DNA of 64,000 nucleotides from Silene conica. Its lineage: Eukaryota; Streptophyta; Magnoliopsida; Caryophyllales; Caryophyllaceae. The notes under the pieces were generated by a model, which did not search any database, was not told where the DNA came from, and saw only the letters and a list, made by a program, of their open reading frames with translations. This document shows, piece by piece, positions 19,083 through 31,701 of this stretch (position 1 is its first letter; the number at the start of each line of letters is the position of its first letter). The stretch covers positions 25,825,568 to 25,889,567 of the forward strand of contig CM055319.2 of assembly GCA_029255685.2 (NCBI GenBank). The letters are read 5' to 3'. The translations under genes and the position numbers were made by a program.

Positions 19083-21474
19083 ATTGTTCAAAATCGTTTT
19101 GATAATTAATTGAGAATTAAAATCCCACGGCACACATATTTTTCACGGTTTATAAAAAAAAAAAAAAAGTTTTTTTTTCGGTCTGAATTTTTTTTCATTG
19201 ATATGTCACGGCTGGTTCACGTTTTTTTGGTTTCGTATTTTTTATTTTATTTTTTTTGATTTTGTTATTTTAAGTGTTAAAATAATTATCATATGATGAT
19301 GCTCATAACAATGATATACTCCCTCCTATTCATTTAAAATGTCCCATTGTGTAAGAAGGACAAATTTTATGGTTTATTAGTTGTTTATTATTTTGGTTGT
19401 GTAGGGGTATGTTGATTGGAGAGAGGGTGTTTTATTTTGTGTAAAGTAAGTATGATGGGTGGGTGGGTGAGTAATAAGTGATAAATAGTAAGGGTAGAAT
19501 GGTAAAAGAATGGAAAAAAGCTTACCAGAAAAGAACAATGGGACATTATCCTGAATAGACCGAAATGGACAATGGGACATTTTAAATGAATAGGAGGGAG
19601 TAGATCAATGATTATTCAATCAAGATATTGTTAAAATTAGATTAATTTGTTTTAAATTGTTAAGATGAATGAATATTGTTCACATGAATTAAAAAGTTAA
19701 TCTTGGTGACAATATTTGGAAATTTTTAAAACCTAATATGATTAGAACTATAACACAAAATTATGAGATGATTTTTGTGCTACTATGAGTGATTTTAAGA
19801 AAGTTCGCGAATTAGTAAAGTTTCCAAAATCTATTTTTACCTTGATTATACCATTTAAGGAAATAGTATAATATCTTATGAATATGTCAATTTACATGAT
19901 ATTATTTGATAATATGAGTAATTGCCTTTTTTTTTAACAAAAAAAAAAAACGTGTAATATTGGACCGTAAGTTTTTTTTTTCGGCCCTACCCTCAATTTT
20001 GTGATTTGTTGCTTTTGTTATTATTAATATTATATGATAGTTTATATTAACTAAATTATAAATAAAGATTTATAATTAGAACAAATTTATAAAGATAAGA
20101 AAAAAAGGGGTATTAAAAACCGTAAATTTGGATTTTAGGGTTATTTTATTTGTTTTCGTTTTTATTTATATTATGAGATAATATTCATATTAACTAAATT
20201 ATAAAAGATGTTTTGTAATTGTAACAATTTTTTTCGAAAAAAAAGGGGTATAACCGTGTGCTTACCCTGGGAAAGAAAGAAAATAAACGAAAATTAGGTG
20301 ATAATTTTTCGGTTACTTAATCATTTATTTATTTTAAAAGGTTTATTATATCTAATTGATGATACTTAGTAGATTCTAAAATTGTTTGGAATTTATTTGG
20401 ATTATGGTTTACATGTGTGACATGTAATTTTAAAGTTAATGGTGGTTTGGGTAATATTGCATTATGAATATTTTATTATATTGTTAATGATATTGTTTCT
20501 CAATGAAGGTTGAATTTATTTTTACAATTGTTGTCAAGTATAATCATGTAATCTAGTGTGGCTTTAGTTTCTGGTTACTTTTCGATAATGGTGGAAAGTA
20601 ATCAAGTGATGTAATTTATGAGATCTCGCATCTCCGCTTTGTATTTTAATTTTTCTTGATTTTAGATTAAATGTAAATAGGATTTACATTGTAATAGCTT
20701 AGAAGAAGAAAAAGAAGAAGAGGATTTTGATGTATCCGGGTCTCTATTTCTAGTTTACATCTCGAGATGAAGAACGGTGATCCATGAAGCTTCTAGGGTC
20801 CATGTGATTGGATTCCAAGTTGTATTTACTGTTTTTCATAGGATAAGCCACACTAGAATTTTAATGTTTTACGTTCTTATCTTTATTGCTTGAATGTTGC
20901 ATATCATTATGTTCCGCCTAAACCAAACCACCTATATGCATGTAAAATGACTCATGTAGATTATTTTGCATTTTGGCATATGATGTTTTTTTTTGCCATC
21001 ACTCATTCCTACTCATATCAAATAGTTCACTTAAATGAGTTTAAAATAGTGATGGGATCTCACTCTTTATAAAATTGAGACTTTAGCCTTTCTAGATCAA
21101 ACAACTATGAATCCCTTGTTCGTCGGTGGGCATATAGGACCTGTTGTTATTTCCATATGGACCCCTTCTACCTCGGGTAAGTAGTGTGTTGTGACCTAGT
21201 TGAACTCAACACAATGATTCAATCACGCTATTGAAATCATTGTGGAATAATAGATAAATTTAAGAAATTTGTCGACTAAGAGTTGTAATGTAGAACCAGT
21301 AAAAAGGTTAACTCACCAAATCGGGATTTGGGTCTTGGGATACATTATATAATTCTTTGAGTGAGATCGATTATATTATGTTGTATATATTTGTTTAAAA
21401 AGATTTTAAATTCATTGATTTCTCATGTTTATTAATTTTCTCATTTGTAGATCATTTAATATCTGCCTTTTAAA
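19083..21474 (+). other. E7 untranslated leader
   Basis: 2.4 kb without a coding frame, as in E10. Contains homopolymer runs near 19150 and 19940, a Stowaway MITE, and at about 20770-20825 a block that looks like a diverged version of the E5/E10 leader block. Confidence 0.7.
19319..19600. mobile_element. Stowaway-type MITE (282 bp)
   Basis: Terminal inverted repeats begin CTCCCTCCTATTCATTTAAA and extend about 30 bp. TA target duplication at 19317-19318 and 19601-19602. Tc1/mariner-derived non-autonomous element inserted in the E7 leader. Confidence 0.9.
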
Positions 21475-22617
21475 ATGACTGATCCAAATGCAACTCCGGG
21501 CCCTAGAGCCACCCTCACCAGGGAGTCGTGGTTACGCTCTTTTATGGACCACGTCTCCTACAATCAGAACTCCCGCCTTAAGAATGATGGGAGTAACTTT
21601 ACCGATTGGGAGGCATCATTACGGAATGCTGCCATTGCTGACGGTAAATTAAAGTATTTGGTTGAGCCAGTACCGGCTGAACCAAGTGCAAGGACTGGAG
21701 CCCAACAAACTGCATATGATGAGTTCGTTCGTGAAGCTGGTGCGATTAAGAATGTACTTATTTATGCAATGGAAAGCAATTTGCAACGCCGCTTCATTTC
21801 ACAAGGTGCGAATAAGATTTTCACCACCCTTACCAATGAATTCTCGCAAGCTTCGAGAATCATGAGATATGACGCAGCAGTCCGCTTCTTCGAAGCTAAA
21901 CTATCCAAGGGCCAAGCTGTTAGCCCACACATCCTCAAGATGATTGAGAATGTGGAAGTTCTGAGTCTCTCGGTTGCAAGATTGAGGAGTCAATCATTGT
22001 AGACCGAATCTTACACTCTCTTCATGATGGGTTCACCCAATTTAGGGTGAATTATAACATGAATGACATGAAGAAAAGTCTTCATGAACTTCACTCTCAG
22101 CTCGTGCAAGCTGAGAAGGATCTCAATTTGAGTGGGAGTGCTAAGAAGGACGTCCTTGTCATCCAAGCTAATTGGAAGGGAAAAGGGAAAGGCAAAGGCA
22201 AAGGCCAGTAACAAGAGGCCTCAGTTCAAAAGAAAGCAGCCGAAGCCCGAGAGTGGACCTGGTGAGACCAGTAACTCAAAGGCCAAAACTAAGAGCAAAG
22301 GGAAAGAAGAAGAGTGCCACCATTGCCACGAGTCTGGGCATTGGAAAAGGAACTGCCCTAAGTACCTCGAGGATATCAAGGCTGGACGAGTGACAGCCAC
22401 AGGTATACCGTCATTTATTCATATGATTGAAATAAACCATGCAAGTTCAGCAACATGGGTATTTGATACTGGTTGTGGTTCTCACTTGTGTAATCACTTG
22501 AAGGGTTTAAGGGACGTCCGCAAACTTGAGAAAAGGGACGTTGACCTTCGTGTTGGAAATGGAGCAAAGGTTGCAGCTGTCTCCATAGGAACTTATGTAC
22601 TCAAACTACCTAGCTAG
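21475..22617 (+). pseudogene. E7 gag and protease, frameshifted
   Basis: Gag N-terminus (21475-22002, from MTDPNATPG) carries SWLRSFMDH, GAIKNVLIYAMESNLQRRF and FSQASRIMRYDAAVRFFEAK, closely parallel to E10 gag. A frameshift near 21970 and another near 22205 break it. The last segment has a basic stretch, a CX2CX4HX4C knuckle (CHHCHESGHWKRNC, near 22320) and the protease motif WVFDTGCGSHLCN (near 22460). A final shift near 22600 leads into the integrase frame. Gag would form the particle and protease would process it. The start matches the E10 gag start. Confidence 0.88.
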
Positions 22618-23794
22618 TGGTTTCGAGTTATTTTTAAATAATTGTTATTTTGTTCCTAGTTTGTCGAAAAACATTATTTCTATTTCTGTTTTGGATTCAG
22701 AAGGTTTTTGTTTTAATATTAAGCACAATTGTTGTACTTTTTCATTAAATTATATGATTTATGGAAAAGCTGTTTCCGTAAACGGAATATATGTTTTAGA
22801 CCAAACCACCGAGGTTTATCATGTGAATAATAAAAGGGCTAAAACAGGTGATAAAGAACAAACGTATCTATGGCATTATCGAATGGGACACATCAATGCA
22901 AAACGCGTGGAGAAACTCATTAAGAATGAGTCAATACCACCATTTCATTACGAATCAATTGGTACGTGTGAATCATGTCTCATCGGAAAGATGACTCGTT
23001 TTTCCTTTAAAGGTATTGGAATGCGAGCTAGTGATCTTCTAGGACTCATACATACAGATGTATGTGGTCCTATGACAATCACAGCAAGAGACGACTATAG
23101 ATATTTCATCACTTTTACGGATAATTTAAGTAGATACGGGTATGTCTATTTAATGAAACATAAAAGTGAATCCTTTGACAAGTTCAAGCAATTCCAAAAT
23201 AAGGTTGAGAACCAATTGGATAGGAAGATAAAGGCACTTCGATCTAATCGTAGTGGCGAGTATCTTTCGACTGAGATTGATCAACACCTGAAAGACTGTG
23301 GTATTGTATCGCAGTTGACTCCACCTGGAACACCACAATTAAATGGTGTATCCGAACGGAGAAATCGAACTTTATTAGATATGGTTCGATCCATGATGAG
23401 TCACACGGTTGTGCCTGATTCATTATGGGGATTTGCTCTTCAATCAGCTGCTCTAATACTTAACCGAAGTCCGACTAAAGCAGCAGACAAGACTCCATAT
23501 GAGATTTGGAAAGGAAAAGTTCATGACTTGTCCTTTATTCGGGTTTGGGGTTGTGAAGCTTATGTCAAGTGGAGACACGAAGACAAGCTAGGCCCACGAT
23601 CGGTCAAGACTTACTTTGTAGGTTATCCCAAAGGAATTTTTTGTCACTACTTTTCCTCACCTACCGAACAAAGACTGTTTGTTGCGGCTAGTGCGAAGTT
23701 TTTAGAGAAAGAGTTTCTCTCGAACAAACAGAGTAGTAGAACTTTTGATCTGTCAGAGGTTCAAGAACCAGAAACCAACAGTGTGATGGAATAA
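22595..23794 (+). pseudogene. E7 integrase
   Basis: Begins in late protease, then a zinc-binding region (WHYRMGHINAKRVEKL with CESCLIGK). The catalytic core has IHTDVCGP, FTDNLSRYG and NGVSERRNRT (D, D, E), followed by SLWGFALQSAALILNRSPTK and the GWE-like ...VWGCEAYVK region. Sequence style is Angela/Tork. Ends at TAA (23792-23794), which interrupts the polyprotein in frame with RT. Confidence 0.9.
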
Positions 23795-25511
23795 AGTGTT
23801 CCTTCCACATCTGCTATGGTATCCATTCCAGAGGAACCTAGGAGGACGGTTCGAGTTTCTCACCCCCCAGACCGATACATTGGTATGGTTGAGGAAGGTG
23901 GTGCAGAAAACCTACTACTCCTTGAGAGTAACGAACTAGCTACCTACAAAGGAGCCATGACATGTTCCGACTCTAAGCTATGGCTCGAAGCCATGCAGTC
24001 CGAAATAGATTTCATGCAAGAGAATCAAGTATGGGATTTGGTTGATTTGCCTGAAAAGGTAAAAGCCCTACAGTACAAATGGCTTTATAAGATAAAGCGT
24101 GCACTAGATGGACAACCAGATGTTTATAAAGCACGATTGGTGGCAAAAGGTTTCACTCAAGTACACGGGTTGCACTATGATGAGATATTTGCTCCAGTCG
24201 TAATGCTTAGATCTATTCGGATTATCTTAGCGATAGCCGCATTTCATGATTATGAGTTCTGGCAAATGGATGTGAAAACCGCCTTCCTAAACGGGTTTTT
24301 GGAAGAAGAACTGTATATGATACAGCCTGAGCGGTTTAATCGATCCTAAACATCCTAAGAAAGTGTGCAAGCTCAAGTGTTCCATCTATGGACTTAAGCA
24401 AGCATCACGGAGTTGGAATCATCGTTTTGATGACGTGATAAAACAGAACGGATTCATTCGAAGTGTCGAAGAGCCATGTCTGTATATCAAGTCAAGTGGG
24501 AGTAAAATCGTATTCCTAGTATTGTATATAGATGATATACTACTAATTAGAAACGACATTCCCATACTTTCGTCGGTTAAGACATGGTTAAAGAATCATT
24601 TTCAAATGAAAGATTTGGGTGAGGCATAGAGGATTCTAGGCATCCGCATCTATAGAGATAGATCGAAAAGGATGTTAGCATTGAGTCAAAAAGAATATAT
24701 AGATAAGATTCTTGATAGATTCAGTATGACAAACTCCAAGAGAGGTTACCTTCCTGTTGTTCATGGGGTGCATCTGAGTAAGAAACAATCACCTACAACA
24801 CCGGAAGAAACTGAACGCATGAGTCGGATACCTTATGCTTCGGCAGTAGGGTCGATCATGTATGCCATGATGTGCACACGTCCTGACGTGGCATATGCAT
24901 TGAGTATGGTCTGCTGTTACCAAAATAATCCAGGTGAAAGTCACTGGATAGCCGTCAAGAACATCCTTAAGTACTTACGAAGGACTAAGGATTGGGCACT
25001 GGTATATGGTGGAGACATGGAGCTAAGTGCTAAGGGTTACACAGATGCTAGTTTCCAAACCGATCGTGATGATTCTAAATCTCAGTCGGGTTTTGTCTTT
25101 ACTCTTAATGGTGGAGCAGCCAGTTGGAAGAGTTCCAAATAGAGCGTTACAGCAGATTCTACAACAGAGTCTGAGTACTTGGCAGCTTCAAAAGCTGCAA
25201 GGGAAGCTATTTGGATGCGTTATTTTTTACAAGGACTAAAAGTAGTACCTAGTGTGAAAGATCCAATCACCCTTTATTGTGATAACAATGGTGCAATCTT
25301 CTAGGCTAAGGAGCCTAAGTCTAGCAACAAATCTAGACATGTACTCAGAAAAGCTCATCAGATAAGAGATTACATGGAGCAAAAGGAGATAGCATTGTGC
25401 AACATTGGAACGGATAACAACATTACTGATCCGCTGACTAAGGCACTACCGCATAATAAACATGAAGGGCACATCTCATCCATGGGGATAAAGCGTGTTC
25501 CAGAATTGTAA
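23795..25511 (+). pseudogene. E7 reverse transcriptase and RNase H, several stops
   Basis: RT with ALQYKWLYKIKR, VYKARLVAKGFTQ, WQMDVKTAFLNG, SIYGLKQASRSWN and catalytic YIDDILL (near 24525). RNase H with GYTDASFQTD, TTESEYLAASKAAREAIW, LYCDNNGAI and SRHVLRKAHQIRD; terminates at TAA 25509-25511. Damage relative to the ancestral frame: a frameshift near 24330 and TAG codons at 24627, 25140 and 25302. RNA-templated cDNA synthesis is the ancestral role. Confidence 0.9.
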
Positions 25512-26269
25512 TAAACATTGTTTGATTAATGTTTTACTTAATAAAATCATTGAATTTCTTTATATTGTATTACATGTGGATTGTACGACAATTTTTGAAC
25601 ACCACACAGTGAACTGTTTTATTTTATATGTCTGTTTTTGTCCGTAAACACCAATATGAGCTTATAACTCATGTGATTATTTTGTTAGTTGAAGGATGGA
25701 AGGTTCAATATTCCATAAGTCAAGCGTCTGACTGATCAATAACAAATATGGGTATATGATATCGCATAGGACATAGTGACCACAACATAGAGTCCTAAAT
25801 GTTAAGATACATTAGGTGCCTGGTCGTGGATGGGACGTCTATCGTGATTCCTAAAGTCGGTTCTTTTGACCATTGTTTATTTCATGCGATATAGACAGTT
25901 TTTGGGTGGCTTTGGTTTATGTCCTAGGTCGCACCGTAAAAGGAGACCAATCGGAGTTTTACTGGGTCATTTCATGTTGTGCTTCCATCGGCAGGTCATA
26001 AGTTAAGGAAAATATCCAGCCTTTATCAGGTTTTATATATATTTCTCAGGGCCACTCGAGGAGTAGTAACTTAAACGCATGGTCATCCTCGAATATGATT
26101 CGTATCAATTATGTTGCTCTCTAGTCGAGGAAACCACTCCTGATATGATTACTTGGGAGATACGACCTTGTAAGGTAAGACTTTGCAATTTGTCTTCCAT
26201 TGAGTGGGAGAATAATGCATGGATATGAGAATCGTAATCGCACACACACTTATAGGACAAGTGGGAGAT
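25512..26269 (+). other. E7 3' untranslated block and polypurine tract
   Basis: Shares islands with E2 and E10: GGTCGTGGATGGGAC, CTCAGGGCCACTCGAGGAG and an imperfect palindrome at 26077-26088. Ends with weak hairpin CTTAT-AGG-ACAAG (26249-26261) and GTGGGAGA before the LTR. Confidence 0.75.
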
Positions 26270-27173
26270 TGTTGGAGTAAATGTCCTCCATAGTGTGTGA
26301 TTATTTGAGTAAATCTGTTACAGGATCACGCAGGGATACTTAGTATATTAATCAGTTGATTAACGTTTATCGGTAACGATTGGCTCACTAGAAGTTTGAC
26401 GTTACTGTCATATGATGGCGATAATCAGTTGATCCCTAAAGGTCACACCTATAGGATAGTACTAAGAAATGTGATTATATATTGATATAATTACATAAAT
26501 GCTAAACTTAGCTAAATATAGTTAAGTAGATGATAAACATTTAATATGATTAAATACTAGTAATAACTAGGAGAAATGAATTAAATGTTAATTCTAATAA
26601 ATATCTATAGAAGTTATATTAAATGTTAATTATAAGATAATTAATTAATATTCTCCGGGAATTAAATTTGTACACTGAAAAGTATTAAAATATATATGAT
26701 ATTTTAAGGAAGCTCGGAATAAGGAAACTGACTCAAAATATTATATTATAATGAGGTTTTCTAATTGAAGTACAATACTAACACAAACCAAAACCCTATA
26801 TATAGAGGGTTTCGGCCGTGAGGTTGGGGACACAAGAAGAAAACGTTTTTCCTCTCTTATTCTCCTTGATTAGTTTATTATCTTAATCCCAAAATAAATC
26901 CTCTAAAATAATTAATAGTAATTTAGGAGGAACTTTGAGGGAATCTTTCTCAGTCGTCTTGGGTGCAATCTAAGGAGAACTTCTACCTTGAAGTTTGGGT
27001 TTATACTAGGTTGTTCTTAGGCCGATCTCATATAGGACCAAAGGTTATTTCTGTGATCCTTGTCCTATTATTTCAGTTCTATTGTTTTAATATCAATTCA
27101 TTTTTGATAAAATCCTTGGCAGTATTAATTAAGTTAATACTTTTATGAGTAATTTAAGAAATTATTTCCTACA
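26270..27173 (+). repeat. 3' LTR of E7 (904 bp)
   Basis: Starts TGTTGGAG, ends CCTACA. Compared with the 5' copy it has an extra TACTAG-type stretch near 26555 and scattered substitutions. Confidence 0.92.
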
Positions 27174-27178
27174 AATCT

Positions 27179-27701
27179 TTCATACTAAGTGCCAAGTGCA
27201 AGACAAGTGGTGTAGTATGATTATCGATGGAGGTAGTTGTGCAAACATTGCTTCCGAGGAGATGGTGTCCAAACTTGATCTAACCACTACCACACATCCA
27301 AACCCATATTTACTACATTGGTTAGATGATGGGAGTGTTATAAGAGTAACGAAGCAAGTGCAATTACTATCACGATGGGTTCATATAAAGACAACATAGT
27401 ATGCGATGTAATACCTATGGAGGCGTGTCATCTCCTATCGGGACGACCTTGGCTGTTCGATAGGGATTTTTTGCATCGAGGAAGGACAAACGAGTATGAG
27501 TTAATGGATAAGGTTAAGAGGATCAATCTAAAACCAATGACTCCACAAGCTGTACGAGATATGAATACCAAGAAAAGCAAAAGGCGTAGTCTTCCTGTGG
27601 GTACGAAAAAAAGGGAAGAAGGACGAACCATAGAGGGAGACAAAAGGGTGGGTGCTTTGAGTGCAGGAGAAGGATTAGGAAGGGAAACGGAGCAGATGTA
27701 G
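27179..27701 (+). pseudogene. E6 protease fragment
   Basis: MIIDGGSCANIASEEMV (near 27220) is the D-G-G-S form of retropepsin typical of chromoviruses. After a frameshift near 27380 the domain continues with CDVIPMEACHLLSGRPWLFD and a hydrophilic linker rich in K and R. The frame stops at 27701. This aspartic protease would release element proteins; here it is broken and detached from RT. Confidence 0.75.
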
Positions 27702-28126
27702 ATAACATAACCAGGAAGGGGGATGAACGACAATCTACCCCCTGAATTACCACGTTTAGAAGGGTTAGAACATCCATTAGCTTTAGTCCTGATGGTTGCA
27801 CTTCATATTCAAGTCATTGATAGAAGCAACCAGACCAAAGAGTTACAAGTGAAGGATGAAACAAACAAGGATAGACTGAAACGAGGGCTCTTAGGTCCGA
27901 TCCATTCCAATCTAAAATGAACCAAATTAGTATTGATAAAGAGAACCTACCAATTTACATTAGAGTTATGCTTAGATGAAGTCTTATATGGGGTAAGGAA
28001 TTCTGATATGGTATATGTTTTGATCTCGAGTAAGGGGTCGAAAAAGAGGAAGGCAGTTGTGAGTAAGGATTATAAACACATGTTCATTGGGCACCGGAAG
28101 TCCAAACCATTGGAATCTAGAATCTG
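27702..28126 (+). other. E6 degenerate internal segment
   Basis: Two short frames (27723-27920, 27933-28127) without recognisable motifs. Expected position of RT to integrase core, which are not detectable. Confidence 0.5.
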
Positions 28127-28495
28127 ATGAGGGAGTACTTAATGGTGGAGCGGTGTTCAGATAGAAAGAAAATAAAAATAATACCTAGGATCGAGGGTCC
28201 ATACAACGCAATTATAGTGACTGAGAACAGACATGAGGACTCGGTGAAGGCTAAGGTAACCGAGGGTATGCGCGAAGAGTTGGTGGGGGCTGATCCAACC
28301 GCGGCAAAGCACGAGGGAGTAGAGTTGGGTAGCACGGATGTGGCTAAAAGGACTGAGGTGGAGTGTGAACCACGGGCTGCAACAATTTTCGAGCAGGATA
28401 GTAGGTTGTTGCGAGGTGCGAGTGTGGTGCGAGCTAAGGCAAGGGAAGCGGGGATCGTGCTAGGTCAAGGAGGTTACAATCCCCTTTGGATATAA
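28127..28495 (+). pseudogene. E6 integrase C-terminal fragment
   Basis: RCSDRKKIKIIPRIEGPYNA resembles the F/C-P-x-x-R-K-S-K-L-x-P-R-x-x-GP-(F/Y) segment of chromovirus integrases. An acidic tail with no clear chromodomain follows. The assignment rests on this one motif. Confidence 0.5.
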
Positions 28496-28661
28496 GTATA
28501 GATTGCTTTCTTGGGAAGAGTTGGGATGCAAAGGAGGAGGGCGTAAACATAGTGGTGTCGCGTGATGGTGCTAAGAGGCGCGGCCACACGATGATTACTT
28601 TGACATTAACATACCAACCCTTGTTCTTTATTACAGGTAATATATCCGAGATCAAAGGTTC

Positions 28662-29063
28662 TTGAAAGTTAAACATCAAGAATTGAGGTCAATTCTCTTT
28701 AAAGGAGGAGGGGATGATCCAGTTATGGATAGGGCTCGGTCTCACTACTATATGTGGGACTCAAAGGGGAGATTGATATCAGCCTTGATCACATTACAAT
28801 CCAAGAACGGGCTGTTTTATTATCGAGACAAGGTTAAATGGATTCAACGACCTTGGCCCAACGAGGTAGTTATAAAGATCGTCGCAAGAGAAGGTTGGGC
28901 TAGAGAAGGGTGGACGAACCACCATCAAGACATCTTGGTGGCCACGGCGTGGTGGCTAGCTCGACAACCAAGTCCGAGTTTTCACTTCAGTTATTTCAAG
29001 ACTCCAAATCTATTTTTGGAGATTAATTATTATCTATGTTATTTAGGATTTAAGATAAGTTAG
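28662..29063 (+). CDS. Hypothetical frame in E6 3' region
   Basis: 133 codons in the 3' region of E6. Rich in W, R and Y (for example FYYRDKVKWIQRPWPNE, ILVATAWWLARQPSP), with a short duplicated REGWA. No family recognised. It could be an accessory frame of E6 or chance; decayed neighbours on both sides make function doubtful. Confidence 0.25.
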   Translation: MKVKHQELRSILFKGGGDDPVMDRARSHYYMWDSKGRLISALITLQSKNGLFYYRDKVKWIQRPWPNEVVIKIVAREGWAREGWTNHHQDILVATAWWLARQPSPSFHFSYFKTPNLFLEINYYLCYLGFKIS

Positions 29064-29348
29064 TTATTAGTTTGTTACAAGTTTGTTATAAGTTGGTTAT
29101 GACAAGTTTGTTACCAGAGTTAGTTACTAAGTTTGTTACACCTAGGTTGTTAGAAGTTAGTTATAATTAGGTGGTTACAAGTTAGTTAGGATTAGTTAAG
29201 GTTGTTACTAGTTAGTTACAATCTGATTTTGATTTAGTTTCTTATTTAAATAAAAAAGATTAAGTTTAATCTTTTAGGATAGATATAGGACTCCTATTTT
29301 GAGGAGGAATTAGAAGGCTATTCAGCCAAGTACTTTAGGCGTCACTAC
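29064..29348 (+). other. E6 GTTACAAGTTTG-rich repeat tract
   Basis: Degenerate short repeats of GTTAGTTA / GTTACAAGTTTG type upstream of the LTR promoter. The E6 LTR may begin within it, but the left edge cannot be fixed because the 5' copy is truncated. Confidence 0.5.
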
Positions 29349-29784
29349 TATAAATAGGCACATTGTTCTCTTTTATTGGATACAATTCAAGATTACTAAA
29401 AATATAAAAGTGTTGCTTATAAGATCCGGACTCATCGCGTGTTGATCCAAGCCGTTGATATTTGTCGTGTTTCAAGTATTAACAAGAATTACAAACTATA
29501 GGTCTAGGGAGTACTTCACCATTGTTTGAACTATAGGTTTAGGGCAAACAAATATCCTTCTACCTTGGGGATTCACCTCTAGACCGTCACAACTACAATA
29601 ACAACCACCACCATCGACGGACCATCACCACCAACGACACCTACCATCATCCATATCATCGTTCATATTTCGTTCAAGATTCAATCAAGATCGTTCCATA
29701 CAAGCACCTAAATTACTGTTTTCATCCGAGATTGTTCTTTATGTTTCAAGAAGTTTCCGCGGACGATTTCTTTGCTAAGTATCA
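29349..29784 (+). repeat. 3' LTR of E6 from TATA box to end
   Basis: TATAAATA at 29349-29356, then the stretch homologous to 17556-17977, ending AAGTATCA. Confidence 0.8.
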
Positions 29785-30799
29785 ATATTCAAACATATCG
29801 TGTTTATAATATCCATTGTGAACATATTCTACCTATTTAATAATTTTAAATATGAGCAAATTTCAAAACCTAATTAATCGAACAATCATATGCTGCTTAT
29901 TCCCCGATCACGGAGTAACAAACTCCTTCAATTTATTTATTAATACATTAACAAAAGTATTTGATAGAATTTTTAGGCAGGGTCACTGAATAGTTTATTG
30001 CAAAGATTAAGCGTACCATATGCGTTTCAAAATTAGAAAGGTGTCATGCATGTAGAAAACGTAAAAATAGAAGGGTATTATATGTAAAAACCTCCCAAAA
30101 AATTACCTTAAATTTATTTATTTATTAATATTCATAACACATGAGATTTGAGACCGTTTTAAATCTTGTGTAAATAACGGATTCACAAACAAAAAGAAAG
30201 ATAAACATATTGGTTTAAAATGGAAAACAAAAATTGAAATGTATTAAAAAAATTCCGATTTACATAAACTCTCACGAATAATGTCCTTACACAAAAATTG
30301 TCAAAATAGTTTGCAAAAAACTTGATATTATAATATTTATGCAATAATTAAAAAATAAATTAAATATTTTTATTGTGAACATAATTTATCACTCATTCTA
30401 TCTCGATTATTTGTTTATCTATTTCACTCTCAAGTGGTCCCTCTTAATAACGTATATTATCTTAAGAATAAAATAGGTCAACTATTACCCACTTGGTTAG
30501 ATATGACAATTACTTTGCCAGTTCCTAAAATTGTTCTTTTGTCTTACCCTACTATTTGACCCGTCTTGAGTTTAAGTTGAATATGCTTGTTTATCGTTCT
30601 ATATTTGGAGGCTTTTTAGAAATATTTTGATTATACATATTTAAAAATATTATATTTTTAAAATAATAATAAATCCTAACAGTATTTTCTTTGTAGTTGT
30701 TATATCATGCCCTAAGTGAAATAATTATAGAAAGGATAGCTATAATGATTACAAAGAATATTTTTGTTGATAAATGACTGGAATTATCTTAAAAAAATC
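29785..30799. other. AT-rich non-coding stretch
   Basis: No gene, RNA or clear repeat recognised. Confidence 0.5.
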
Positions 30800-31701
30800 G
30801 GAATTACTTTTTCACATACGAATTTTACTCTTTCACATACACTTTTTCATAAAAATATACTGTTACCTATATTTAAATCAGTTTAAGCTTAAAATTGATA
30901 AAACTAGTCTTAAACAATAATGTATAAAAATGACAAAAAAAATGTAATGAAATTATAATTTCTCTTTTCCATTATTTATAAGTAATGAATTTAAATATGA
31001 AAAAGTGTTAAGCTTAAACCCTTTTCCTAAAACATAATCTCTCTTTTTCCTAAATATAATGAAATTAACACTTACCTATATATCTAACTTAAAATCGAAT
31101 CTAATAAATTTGAACCATCAATTATAATTTTTAAATTAGTGAAGTAATTAATTTTATTTTAAAAGTTATTAATACTTTTTTTGTGAAATTATTAAGTTTA
31201 TATTTAGCATTTTTGTTAATTAGGGTTTATGAATGTTCATAGAATCTCTATGAAAAGAGAGCATTTTTGGAAAAGAACGGTCATAGCCCATACGTATGAT
31301 ATGATTAATTCAGTTGTCATTTAATTGGACTCCATTACCTATCCTTCAAATATATCTTCATTAGAATGATGGACCTTTGTAAATCCATGGAAAAAGAATC
31401 AAAATTAGCCACGCATACAAATACAGAAATCGCAGGGATTGTTGGTTGTGGGAGGGGAACGAAAATCGGCAGACGGGAATTTACAGGAGAGTTTGGTTGC
31501 GGGAGAGGGTTACGGTGGAGGGGAGTAGGATATACGATCCGCCGGAGGAATGTCGTCGATAAATGAATGGAGATGATATTGGTGGTGAGGTCGAAGAGAG
31601 AAAATAAATAAATTTTGGATGAGGATGACGAAAAATGACGAGGGTATAATTGTAAAAATTGTATGCGAAAGAGTAATTTTCGTATGTGAAAAAGTACGTC
31701 C
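30800..31701. mobile_element. Mutator-like MITE candidate (about 900 bp)
   Basis: About 40-bp terminal inverted repeats: left 30800-30840 and right 31661-31701, sharing TACTTTTTCACATACGAA and ACTCTTTC(A/G)CATAC. Flanked by AAAAAAAT on both sides, compatible with an 8-9 bp target duplication. The interior holds a GC-richer stretch (31430-31560) unlike the surroundings, possibly captured DNA. No transposase. Confidence 0.6.

Larger units (their letters stand above)
18171..27173 (+). mobile_element. E7: complete Ty1/copia element, Angela/Tork-like
   Basis: LTRs at 18171-19067 and 26270-27173 flank a tRNA-Met primer site, a 2.4-kb leader, gag, protease, integrase, RT, RNase H, a 0.7-kb 3' untranslated block and a polypurine tract. 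Target duplication AATCT (18166-18170 and 27174-27178). The integrase-before-RT order defines copia. The LTRs differ at roughly two dozen positions by eye and several frames are broken, so it is an older, inactive copy. Confidence 0.92.
17556..29784 (+). mobile_element. E6: decayed Ty3 chromovirus, split by E5 and E7
   Basis: Direct LTR copies at 17556-17977 (left end lost to E5) and about 29349-29784 flank internal DNA that is interrupted at AATCT by E7. Remaining coding fragments are a short N-terminal reading frame, protease, and an integrase C-terminus. RT, RNase H and the integrase core are missing. The protease signature (IIDGGSCANIAS, MEACHLLSGRPWLFD) fits Reina/CRM-like chromoviruses. 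Confidence 0.75.

Noticed and set aside
19377-19580. 67-codon minus-strand frame
   Set aside because: Inside the Stowaway MITE.
27428-28679. Minus-strand frames in the E6 interior
   Set aside because: Antisense to protease and integrase remnants; no recognisable domain.
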